7,632 nucleotides of DNA from an uncultured Anaerolineaceae bacterium (GCA_937967805.1 CALBTC010000004.1:1-7632); one strand, 5' to 3'; positions 1-5,530 are shown, counted from the stretch's first letter. Numbers and translations: made by a program. Notes: generated by a model from the letters alone, not told the origin.

Positions 1-971
1 CCGCGCTGCAAGCGGTGCAGCTGCTGGGCCAGGACCCGGCCACGCGGGTGATTGTGCTGGTTTCCAAGCCCCCGTCGTCCAAAGTAGCCACCCAACTTTT
101 GCGCGCGGCGCAGGCAACCGGTAAGCAGATTGTGGTCAACTTCATCGGCTTTCCGCCGCCGGGACACAAGGTGGGCAACATCCATTTTGCCACGAGTTTG
201 ATTGAAACGGCCGAACTTGCCGTCCACATGGCCACCACCGTGGAAACCTCGCTGCTTTCACCGGAGCGCGAGACGGTAGAAGGATTCGTACGCGGGCTGT
301 TTTCTGGCGGTACATTGGCCTATGAGACGGTTTTGGGCTTAACGGCCGTTCTCGACCAGCTCCACACCAACATCCCCATCCGCCCCGACCAAAAGCTGGA
401 CGACCTCACCCGCAGCCAGGGCCACACCATCCTGGACTTGGGTGAAGACGACTTCACCCAGGGCCGCCTGCATCCCATGATGGACAACGATTTGCGCCTG
501 CGGCGGCTGCGCCAGGAAACGGCCGATCCCGACGTCGCTTTCATTTTGCTCGATGTGGTTTTGGGCGAGGGCGCTCATCCCAACCCGGCCGGCGAACTCA
601 GCCCGACCATCGCCGAGGCGGTAAAGGCGGGCAAAAAAGTGATCGCCGTTGTGGTGGGCACCGACGAAGATCCGCAGGATTTAAACAGCCAGATTGAGCA
701 GCTCGCTGCTGCCGGAGCCACCGTCTTTTCCAGCACCAACGAAGCGGTTGATTACATCTTCAACCGGCTGCCCGAACCGGAACTGAGTGTTCCGCCGGTT
801 TCCCCGGCGGCCTTTGGCGGCACGCTGACGGCAATTAACGTGGGCCTGGAGTCGTTTTATGAGAGCATTGTGGGGCAGGGTGGAACGGCCGTGCAGGTCG
901 AGTGGCGTCCCCCGGCCGGCGGCAACGAAAAGCTGATGGCCATCCTGGCAAAAATGAAGCAAAAAGATTGA
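1..971 (+). CDS. fdrA: FdrA-family acyl-CoA synthetase-like protein (5' end outside window)
   Basis: C-terminal 323 codons of an FdrA protein (family usually about 500 aa). The frame is open to the left edge, so the GTG at 15 is internal and not a start. The fold is that of succinyl-CoA synthetase alpha. Visible hallmarks are VIVLVSKPP near the start (CoA-binding/ligase domain), a linker ending in ILDLGEDDFTQGRLHPMMD (about 428-484), and the family signature LLDVVLGEGAHPNP (about 547-588). FdrA (AllF) is one of three subunits of oxamate carbamoyltransferase in E. coli, acting in the cytosol in anaerobic allantoin catabolism; its substrate here is inferred only. Its usual partner DUF1116 lies about 1 kb downstream instead of directly adjacent. 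The last 50 residues (INVGLESF...WRPPAGG) resemble a segment that I recall at the N-terminus of E. coli DUF1116 proteins. The stop TGA (969-971) overlaps the next promoter. The family assignment is secure; the reaction is not. Confidence 0.9.
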   Translation, partial: ALQAVQLLGQDPATRVIVLVSKPPSSKVATQLLRAAQATGKQIVVNFIGFPPPGHKVGNIHFATSLIETAELAVHMATTVETSLLSPERETVEGFVRGLFSGGTLAYETVLGLTAVLDQLHTNIPIRPDQKLDDLTRSQGHTILDLGEDDFTQGRLHPMMDNDLRLRRLRQETADPDVAFILLDVVLGEGAHPNPAGELSPTIAEAVKAGKKVIAVVVGTDEDPQDLNSQIEQLAAAGATVFSSTNEAVDYIFNRLPEPELSVPPVSPAAFGGTLTAINVGLESFYESIVGQGGTAVQVEWRPPAGGNEKLMAILAKMKQKD

Positions 972-996
972 CGAGGTTCCAAAATGGTTGCATAAT
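968..996 (+). promoter_or_regulatory. Sigma70-type promoter of the toxin-antitoxin cassette
   Basis: TTGACG at 968-973 and CATAAT at 991-996 each differ from the -35 and -10 consensus by one base, with an ideal 17-bp spacer. The -35 box covers the fdrA stop codon. Transcription would begin near 1003, about 30 bases before the antitoxin ATG. This lets the cassette be transcribed independently of fdrA. Confidence 0.6.
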
Positions 997-1008
997 GGTT
1001 CCATTGTG
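991..1008 (+). promoter_or_regulatory. Probable antitoxin operator (inverted repeat over the -10 box)
   Basis: CATAATGG-TT-CCATTGTG is an inverted repeat with 8-base arms and one mismatched pair; its core is AATGG-TT-CCATT at 994-1005. It overlaps the -10 box. RHH antitoxins commonly bind such dyads to repress their own operon, so autoregulation is the expected use. Binding itself is inferred. Confidence 0.5.
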
Positions 1009-1023
1009 TAATGTGGTTCTTTT

Positions 1024-1030
1024 GGAGGTG
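1024..1030 (+). promoter_or_regulatory. Ribosome binding site that fixes the antitoxin start
   Basis: GGAGGTG lies six bases (counted from GGAGG) before the ATG at 1035. The alternative upstream ATG at 1011 has no such site and would add an implausible MWFFWRWL leader before the RHH beta strand. Confidence 0.7.
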
Positions 1031-1034
1031 GCTG

Positions 1035-1277
1035 ATGGCTACGATAACTATCAAAAATATACCGGATGATTTGTATGAGGAACTTAAACAACGTGCGGCT
1101 ACCAATCGCCGCAGCATCAACAATGAGGTCATTCTTATTATTGAACGTGCGTTCCGCAGCTACCGCCCTAGTCCGGAAGAAATTGAGGAAAAGGCGCGCG
1201 TTCTTCGTGAGATGACGTCTCACTATCATTTGACGGATGAAGAATTAAACGAGTGGAAAAATAAAGGTCGCCCATGA
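1035..1277 (+). CDS. vapB: Ribbon-helix-helix antitoxin, VapB/FitA type
   Basis: An 80-aa protein with an N-terminal RHH (Arc/CopG-like) DNA-binding fold: beta strand ITIKNIP at residues 4-10, helix 1 DDLYEELKQRAA at about 11-22, and helix 2 SINNEVILIIERAF at 27-40. The charged C-terminal half (about 45-80) is the part that usually wraps and inhibits the PIN toxin. The dimer would bind the operator at 991-1008 and repress the cassette. The stop overlaps the toxin start in an ATGA junction (1274-1277), the standard translational coupling of vapBC pairs. Base composition is AT-rich (26 of 60 G+C at 1081-1140 by hand count), unlike fdrA and the DUF1116 gene. The RHH fold and pairing are clear; FitA versus other VapB subfamilies is not resolved. 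Confidence 0.88.
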   Translation: MATITIKNIPDDLYEELKQRAATNRRSINNEVILIIERAFRSYRPSPEEIEEKARVLREMTSHYHLTDEELNEWKNKGRP

Positions 1278-1678
1278 TTGTGGTAGACACCAATATTCTG
1301 ATCTACTACTTTGTGAAAAGTGACCATACGGAAACGGCCGTTCAAATTCACAGAAAAGATCCGGTTTGGGTAGCTCCTTTTTTGTGGCGCAGTGAGTTTC
1401 GCAACACGCTGCTGCTTTATTTACGCAAAGAGCTGCTGACCTTGTCGCAAATACTTAGAATTGTGCGAACAGCGGAAAGCAAAATGTGTGACTATGAATT
1501 TCATGTAATGGCTGATGAGATATTCAGACTCGCAGGCGTCAGCACCTGTTCTGCGTATGATTGTGAATTTGTGGCGCTGGCGCAGGAGCTGGGTTTGCCG
1601 TTGGTCACAGCCGACAAGCAGATTTTAAGGGATTTTCCGGAAACGGCCGTCTCACCCCAACAATTTGTTAATGGCTAA
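1274..1678 (+). CDS. vapC: PIN-domain ribonuclease toxin, VapC type
   Basis: A 134-aa single PIN domain, the usual VapC length. The acidic metal-binding residues are all present: D5 in VVDTN, E41 in RSEFRN, D96 in AYDCEFVALA, and D114 in VTADKQIL. The protein is therefore predicted to be a Mg/Mn-dependent endoribonuclease, active in the cytosol on tRNA or rRNA in characterised relatives; its own target cannot be read from sequence. It overlaps the antitoxin by four bases (ATGA). Two copies of the iterated ACGGCCGT octamer lie in this gene (1334-1341 and 1643-1650), both read as Thr-Ala-Val. The stop TAA (1676-1678) is followed in the same frame by the degraded reading frame of the next feature, so the cassette abuts or replaced the 5' part of another gene. 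Confidence 0.9.
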   Translation: MIVVDTNILIYYFVKSDHTETAVQIHRKDPVWVAPFLWRSEFRNTLLLYLRKELLTLSQILRIVRTAESKMCDYEFHVMADEIFRLAGVSTCSAYDCEFVALAQELGLPLVTADKQILRDFPETAVSPQQFVNG

Positions 1679-1966
1679 CAAAGTGCTCAACGACCGTCTC
1701 CCTATGTGCAATTCATGGAAACCTTTTGTATGCGACAACGGCTATAACAACATCGTCCCAAGGCAGTTGTTTTTTATAGCTGGGGCTATCAACACTGGTG
1801 GCAGGAAGCCGTGGAGTTACCGTTTACCAAACAAGAAAACCCCAAAAGCCTAATGGCCATTCAAGACGGCATTCAAGTTTGGATAATTGATCACCCGGTG
1901 GCAGCAGGCGTAACAAACCGCTATTTCGAACAAGTTGGCGAGCAGATCGCCGCATTTGGAGAGTGA
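1679..1966 (+). pseudogene. 3' remnant of an unidentified gene, broken by one stop codon
   Basis: After the toxin stop, the same frame reads a protein-like stretch containing PYVQFMETF, then TAA at 1745-1747, then a second stretch containing KAVVFYSWGYQHWW and IDHPVAAGVTNRYFEQVG, ending at TGA 1964-1966. Changing the TAA to CAA (one base) would rejoin the two parts into about 95 residues. Aromatic-rich, low-gap sequence of this kind is unlike random intergenic DNA. The final codons carry a GGAGAG ribosome site (1958-1963), and the stop directly abuts the ATG of the DUF1116 gene, as expected for a gene once coupled to it. No N-terminal half exists upstream. The HP...TNRYFEQVG tail faintly recalls uracil-DNA-glycosylase-like proteins, but I would not assign a function. 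A short ORF from ATG 1853 (37 aa) could still be translated. Confidence 0.55.
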
Positions 1967-3220
1967 ATGATGATTGATATAGAAAAAGCAAACGAAACGG
2001 CCGTTTCCCGCATGATGGAAGCCCGCCCAATCCTCAAAACCATCGCCACCGCCCGCGACGTGATTCCGGGGATGCGTGATGATTTGCTGCTGCACGCCGG
2101 GCCGCCCATCACCTGGGAACGGGCTTCCGGCCCCATGCGCGGCGCGATTGTGGGGGCGCTCATATTTGAGGGCAAAGCCACCGATTGGGCCAGTGCCGAA
2201 AAGCTGGTCACCAGCGGCCAGATTGAGCTGGAGCCGTGCCACGAGCACAGCGCCGTGGGGCCAATGGCCGGTGTGACCTCTGCCTCGATGAAAGTGTACG
2301 TGGTGGAAAACGTTACTCACGGCAACAAGAGCTACTCCAACCTCAACGAAGGGTACGGCAAGGTGCTGCGCTACGGCGCCTACAGCGAAGAGGTCATCAC
2401 CAAGCTGCACTGGATGAACGAGACGCTGGGCACCATCCTGGCCGAGGCGCTGGCGCTAAGCGAAGACGGCATTGACATCCGTGCCCTGCTGGCCGAATCG
2501 CTGCACATGGGGGATGAGGGGCACAATCGCAACAAGGCCGGCTCCATTTTGTTTACGGCCAAGCTGGCCCCGCTGATTGCCCGAACCAGCGCCAGTGATG
2601 CTGACAAAGCGGCCGTTCTACAATTCCTGGCAGATAACGCTCTCAGCGTGCTCAATCCCGTCATGGCGGCCTGCAAAGCGATGGCCGATGCCGGGCACGG
2701 TGTGGAAGGCAGCACCCTCATGACCGTGATGGCCCGCAACGGCACCGATTTAGGCATTCGCGTCAGCGGCCTGGGCGACCGCTGGTTTACCGGCCCGGTG
2801 GGCCAGCCGGATGGCCTCTACTTCTCCGGCTTCACCGCCGCAGACGCCAGCGGCGACATCGGCGACAGCACGATTACGGAGACGGCGGGGATTGGCGCCT
2901 TTGCCATGGCCACAGCGCCGGCCATCGTCACCTTCATCAGCGGCACGCCGGAGATGGCGGTGGAAACAACGATGCGCATGTACGAAATCACCGTGGCCGA
3001 GCACAAGGCGTTTACCATTCCGGTACTGGGCTTCCGGGGAACACCCGTCGGTGTCGATATTCGCAAGGTGGTGGAGTTGGGCATACGGCCGCAAATCAAT
3101 ACCGGTATCGCCCACAAGGACGCCGGCGTGGGGCAGGTTGGCGCAGGGCTTGTTCTACCGCCTGCCAACGTCTTTGAAGACGCACTCGTTGCCTATGCCG
3201 AGCAGTATAATTTGATGTAA
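1967..3220 (+). CDS. DUF1116 protein, YlbE/YahG (AllG) family, FdrA partner subunit
   Basis: A complete 417-aa DUF1116 protein. Conserved blocks are HAGPPITW (43-50) followed by GPMRGAIVGAL, PCHEHSAVGPMAGVTSASM (90-108), HMGDEGHNRN (180-189), GDIGDSTITET with AMATAPAI (296-320), and AHKDAGVGQVGAG (382-394). Homologues YlbE/AllG act with FdrA/AllF and AllH as oxamate carbamoyltransferase in E. coli, yielding carbamoyl phosphate and oxamate. A comparable carbamoyl- or acyl-transfer role is inferred here. The third subunit type (DUF2877/AllH) and a carbamate kinase are not in the window. The start at 1967 is supported by GGAGAG just upstream; ATG 1970 is an equal alternative. It begins directly with the IEKANE segment and lacks the INVG...WRPPAGG leader known from enterobacterial homologues, which instead ends the FdrA protein here. 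It is GC-rich (45 of 60 at 2101-2160) and likely ancestral to the locus. Confidence 0.92.
   Translation: MMIDIEKANETAVSRMMEARPILKTIATARDVIPGMRDDLLLHAGPPITWERASGPMRGAIVGALIFEGKATDWASAEKLVTSGQIELEPCHEHSAVGPMAGVTSASMKVYVVENVTHGNKSYSNLNEGYGKVLRYGAYSEEVITKLHWMNETLGTILAEALALSEDGIDIRALLAESLHMGDEGHNRNKAGSILFTAKLAPLIARTSASDADKAAVLQFLADNALSVLNPVMAACKAMADAGHGVEGSTLMTVMARNGTDLGIRVSGLGDRWFTGPVGQPDGLYFSGFTAADASGDIGDSTITETAGIGAFAMATAPAIVTFISGTPEMAVETTMRMYEITVAEHKAFTIPVLGFRGTPVGVDIRKVVELGIRPQINTGIAHKDAGVGQVGAGLVLPPANVFEDALVAYAEQYNLM
1994..2007. repeat. Best copy of an iterated palindrome, GAAACGGCCGTTTC
   Basis: A perfect 14-bp palindrome inside the DUF1116 gene. Its core octamer ACGGCCGT occurs eight times in the window: 342-349, 885-892, 1334-1341, 1643-1650, 1997-2004, 4156-4163, 5169-5176 and 5440-5447. 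Roughly 0.1-0.2 copies would be expected by chance. All copies lie inside genes, and seven share the codon phase ACG-GCC-GT (Thr-Ala-Val). Near copies sharing ACGGCC occur around 187, 521, 2557, 3597 and 5118. The pattern resembles the cyanobacterial HIP1 element in style, not in sequence. Confidence 0.8.
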
Positions 3221-3253
3221 AGAAGCATTGGCGAATGCATCGCTGAGTTCAGC

Positions 3254-3258
3254 GGAGG
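3254..3258 (+). promoter_or_regulatory. Ribosome binding site deciding the nucleotidyltransferase start
   Basis: GGAGG sits five bases before the ATG at 3264. A longer frame back to TTG 3228 is open but lacks a ribosome site and would place this GGAGG inside the coding sequence, so 3264 is preferred. Confidence 0.75.
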
Positions 3259-3263
3259 TAATC

Positions 3264-3650
3264 ATGCCTACAGCCCTGGAATTAACTCGTGAAGAATGGC
3301 AACCTTATATTGAAGCAGCCAGAAAGCGATTGACACCACCAAAGCTATCGCTGGCTGAACAACAGCAGCGAGAGCAGCTTTTAACTCGTGTCCAGGAGGC
3401 AGCCAGACAACTGAAGTCTCAATTTGGCGTTCAAAGGGTCATTCTATTTGGCTCTTTGGCAGATGCGAATTGGTTTATCCCGAATTCAGATATTGATTTG
3501 GCAGTTGAAGGCCTATCAGCAAGCGATTTTTGGAACGCCTGGCGAGTCGTCGAAGATGTCATTGGTGATCGTCCTGTCGATTTGGTTGAGATCGAAACGG
3601 CCAGTGAAACTTTGCGGAATGCTATCCAGAAATACGGAATGGAATTGTGA
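3264..3650 (+). CDS. Small nucleotidyltransferase (MNT fold), putative antitoxin
   Basis: A 128-aa protein with a helical N-terminal half (about 1-52, rich in Q, E and R) followed by a minimal nucleotidyltransferase domain. The catalytic motif is G63-S64 in ILFGSLADANW, then D76-I77-D78 in SDIDLAVEG (eleven residues between GS and DID). The third acidic residue is probably D106 in VDLVEIE. Such proteins transfer a nucleotide, as AMP/oligo-AMP in MntA relatives, onto a partner HEPN toxin and thereby silence it. The next ORF overlaps its stop by four bases (GTGA, 3647-3650), where the toxin partner would normally lie. Sequence and N-terminal extension differ clearly from the second nucleotidyltransferase at 4033, so the two are not a recent duplication. 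The region is AT-richer than the DUF1116 gene. The fold is certain; an antitoxin role is inferred from context. Confidence 0.82.
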   Translation: MPTALELTREEWQPYIEAARKRLTPPKLSLAEQQQREQLLTRVQEAARQLKSQFGVQRVILFGSLADANWFIPNSDIDLAVEGLSASDFWNAWRVVEDVIGDRPVDLVEIETASETLRNAIQKYGMEL

Positions 3651-3829
3651 AACCTCCTTACCAAAATCTTATTGAGCGAAAACGTATACACAATCAATCT
3701 TACTCCAGCAAAGATGGACGGTTTGTTACAAATAATGCCTGGTTTCTGGCCGAAGTTGAAGGCAGAATTGCTAGCCTTTGCAAACTATTTAGAAGCATTG
3801 AGTGGGGAGTAGGAAATCAAAATGATTAA
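3647..3829 (+). CDS. Unassigned 60-aa protein coupled to the nucleotidyltransferase
   Basis: The frame starts with GTG overlapping the preceding stop (GTGA) and ends at TAA 3827-3829, overlapping the next gene by eight bases. The tight packing on both sides supports real translation. The sequence begins KPPYQNLIERKR and has a predicted amphipathic helix FLAEVEGRIASLCKLFRSIE (about residues 33-52). I do not recognise the family. Position suggests a HEPN-type or other partner of the nucleotidyltransferase, but it is far shorter than a HEPN domain (about 110-140 aa) and has no RX4-6H motif; its single histidine is H15. It may be a truncated toxin or a small partner of a distinct type. The stretch is AT-rich (23 of 60 G+C at 3661-3720). 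Confidence 0.5.
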   Translation: MKPPYQNLIERKRIHNQSYSSKDGRFVTNNAWFLAEVEGRIASLCKLFRSIEWGVGNQND

Positions 3830-4049
3830 CGGGGTTATTGCTGCCAAGCTACAAACGCTGGACGAAGTGCTGAATGAGCTGCGCTCACTGGGCACAATTG
3901 ACGCCGATCAATTGAAAAATGATTGGCGGACGCAGCGGGCGGTGGAGAGAAGTTTGCAGGTGTTGGTGGAGGTTGCCATTGATAATAATCAACTCACCGT
4001 TTTTGAACAGTTCCGCAACGAGGTCTTGGCCTATGTCCAGGAAGATTGA
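3822..4049 (+). CDS. hepT: HepT-like HEPN (DUF86) protein with internal deletion, probably inactive
   Basis: A 75-aa ORF whose ends both fit HepT/DUF86 proteins. Residues 1-54 form the usual N-terminal helices, with the typical DWRTQRAVERSLQVLVEVAID block (35-54). Residues 56-75 (the stretch around FEQFRNEVLAYV) match the C-terminal helix. Normal relatives are about 130-145 aa. The roughly 60 missing residues, between positions 54 and 56 (near 3981-3990), would carry the catalytic RX4-6H motif and much of the HEPN core. The protein contains no histidine at all, so it cannot be an active HEPN ribonuclease. The start has AGGA (3811-3814) seven bases upstream. It overlaps the mntA-like gene by 17 bases, preserving the usual hepT-mntA order. 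It is either a disarmed toxin or the product of an assembly collapse; the frame is intact. Confidence 0.72.
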   Translation: MINGVIAAKLQTLDEVLNELRSLGTIDADQLKNDWRTQRAVERSLQVLVEVAIDNNQLTVFEQFRNEVLAYVQED

Positions 4050-4425
4050 TTGGGAGAAAACGGTGCCGATCTGGGAAGCAAATCCCAAGATCATTGCGGC
4101 CTGGGCGTTTGGTTCGGCACAGGATGGGGTGGTGCGCGAGGGAGGGGATGTGGATACGGCCGTTCTCACAACCACCCCACTCACCTTTGATGAACAACTC
4201 ACCCTGCTTGGTCGGCTGCAAGACGCCCTGCAAATGGACGAGATCGATCTGGTTGTCCTGAACAACGCCAATCCCATTCTTCGCTTTGAGGCCGTCTCGG
4301 GCAAACGGCTCTTTTGCCGCGATCTCTCGGCGATGGCCGGCTTTGTTTCCCTCACCGCCCGCGAGTACGAGGATGAGATGGCGCAGTGGCGAAAGGCAGT
4401 GCAAGGGTACAACGTCAATTCGTGA
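4033..4425 (+). CDS. mntA: MntA-like nucleotidyltransferase antitoxin
   Basis: A 130-aa MNT-fold protein with the full GSX10DXD motif: G27-S28 in AWAFGSAQDG, D39-V40-D41 in GGDVDTAVL, and the third acidic residue D72 in IDLVVLNNANP. MntA enzymes oligo-AMPylate or nucleotidylate HepT near its RX4-6H motif and neutralise it. Here the adjacent HepT has lost that motif, so the antitoxin is intact while its target is not. ATG 4033 is chosen because FGS is then at the usual distance (about 27 residues) from the N-terminus and the gene overlaps hepT, as in other modules; the frame is also open upstream to 3919. The ribosome site is weak (GAGG at 4020-4023), consistent with coupled translation. One ACGGCCGT copy lies at 4156-4163. 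Confidence 0.85.
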   Translation: MSRKIDWEKTVPIWEANPKIIAAWAFGSAQDGVVREGGDVDTAVLTTTPLTFDEQLTLLGRLQDALQMDEIDLVVLNNANPILRFEAVSGKRLFCRDLSAMAGFVSLTAREYEDEMAQWRKAVQGYNVNS

Positions 4426-4491
4426 TGGTTGCGCGAAATCAACAAAATTGGGCCAGGGAAGGCTGCCAGGCGTTTCTACGATCAGCTATGA
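4426..4491 (+). other. Short open stretch between mntA and the kinase, possible gene vestige
   Basis: In the mntA frame, the 21 codons after its stop stay open and end at TGA 4489-4491, which overlaps the kinase ATG as ATGA (4488-4491). The peptide would read WLREINKIGPGK and onward. This could be the tail of a lost gene once coupled to the kinase, or a former C-terminal extension of mntA. Twenty-one open codons are common by chance, so only the ATGA junction makes it worth noting. Confidence 0.25.
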
Positions 4492-5522
4492 ACACATTTG
4501 ATTTGCTTACCTATTTACAACGATTATCAAGGGTTCAATTGACATTGCTCTGTACCGTGTTGATAGCTTTGGTTACGGGCGTTGACTGGTTTTCTGGCCC
4601 TGAATTGTCTGCGTCTATCTTTTATTTGTTGCCCATCTCTTTGGCAGCCTGGTTCATCAATCGGCGAACCGGACTGGCTTTTTCGCTGATCGGGGCTGTT
4701 TTATGGTTCGCTACGGATAACTTGACGAATCCTGATTTAACAACCTGGGTAATTCCTTTTTGGAATGCAATGGTCCGTTTGGGCTTTTTTTTGATTGTGG
4801 TGTTTAGCCTGGCAACGTTGCGCCGCAGCCGCCAGCGGCAGGAAGATTTGATGGCCTTTGTGGTCCATGATTTGCGGGCGCCGCTGGGCAATATGCTGAC
4901 GGCGCTGGACATGCTGCAACCGGGAGATGCCGGAGAAGCAGAGGGCAGCGCCTCAGGAGAACTCGTTAATTTAGGGTTATCTTCCGGACGGCGCATGTTA
5001 ATTTTGGTCGACTCCTTGCTGGATTTGTCTCGATTGGAGAGCGGCAAGCTGAAGGTGCAGCGGGAAGCTGTGCCCATCGCCGACTTGTTTGCCGAGAGCA
5101 TTGCCCAGGTGGTGCTCACGGCCGAATTCAAACAAGTTACCATTAAGCAATCAGTTGAACCAGCGGAAACGGCCGTTTTTGCTGATCCCTCTCTCACGCA
5201 AAGAATCGTGGTGAATTTGCTCAACAACGCCATCAAGTTTAGTCCGCAGCAGGGTACGATTACGCTTGGAGCAACAGGGCATAATGGTGAAGTGCTCTTT
5301 ACCGTTCGTGATGAGGGCGAAGGAATACCGGCAGAATGGCAGCAGCGGGTGTTTGCCAAGTATGGTCAGGTGTCTGGGGGCAAGTCTGGTGGCAGTGGGT
5401 TGGGCCTGACGTTTTGCAAACTGGCAGTGGAGGCGCAGAACGGCCGTATCTGGCTGGAATCCGAGTCAGGCCGTGGAACTTCGCTCTGTTTTTCTTTGCC
5501 TGCTGCTGTTTCCAATGAGTAG
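4488..5522 (+). CDS. Membrane-bound sensor histidine kinase, orphan
   Basis: A 344-aa kinase. The N-terminal sensor is four membrane segments (about residues 17-33, 41-57, 61-76, 89-110) with almost no extracytoplasmic loop, so it probably senses a membrane or intracellular signal. HisKA follows with phospho-acceptor H127 in FVVHDLRAPLGN. The HATPase_c domain has the N box NLLNNAIKFSP (243-253), G1 DEGEGIP (275-281), F box VFAKYGQ (288-294) and G2 GGSGLGLTFCK (301-311). All catalytic boxes are intact, so it should autophosphorylate. No receiver domain or response regulator is visible. Start 4488 is preferred because the transmembrane domain begins soon after it; in-frame ATG 4425 and GTG 4386 are possible but overlap mntA. 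The ribosome site is poor. It could be co-transcribed with the mntA group. Two ACGGCCGT copies lie inside (5169, 5440). Confidence 0.92.
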   Translation: MNTFDLLTYLQRLSRVQLTLLCTVLIALVTGVDWFSGPELSASIFYLLPISLAAWFINRRTGLAFSLIGAVLWFATDNLTNPDLTTWVIPFWNAMVRLGFFLIVVFSLATLRRSRQRQEDLMAFVVHDLRAPLGNMLTALDMLQPGDAGEAEGSASGELVNLGLSSGRRMLILVDSLLDLSRLESGKLKVQREAVPIADLFAESIAQVVLTAEFKQVTIKQSVEPAETAVFADPSLTQRIVVNLLNNAIKFSPQQGTITLGATGHNGEVLFTVRDEGEGIPAEWQQRVFAKYGQVSGGKSGGSGLGLTFCKLAVEAQNGRIWLESESGRGTSLCFSLPAAVSNE

Positions 5523-5530
5523 CCCAGATA

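Noticed and set aside
681..1229. 182-codon - strand frame across the fdrA end and the antitoxin
   Set aside because: Crosses two well-supported + strand genes and their promoter; its protein shows no recognisable motif.
1665..1853. 62-aa + strand ORF after the toxin
   Set aside because: It is in a different frame from the protein-like remnant and its translation has no coherent character.
968..1966. Insertion sequence carrying the vapBC cassette
   Set aside because: No transposase, terminal inverted repeats or target-site duplication were seen at either boundary.
1850..2410. 186-codon open frame on the - strand across the DUF1116 start
   Set aside because: It is antisense to a well-conserved protein, and long antisense frames are expected in GC-rich codon usage; no recognisable domain or ribosome site.
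3221..3800. 10-base direct repeat AGAAGCATTG at 3221 and 3791 flanking the nucleotidyltransferase pair
   Set aside because: Many 10-mer pairs are expected by chance in 7.6 kb, and there are no inverted ends or transposase to suggest an element.
3885..4445. 186-codon - strand open frame over hepT/mntA
   Set aside because: Shadow of two genes with clear family motifs on the + strand; the translation is serine/arginine-rich with no domain.
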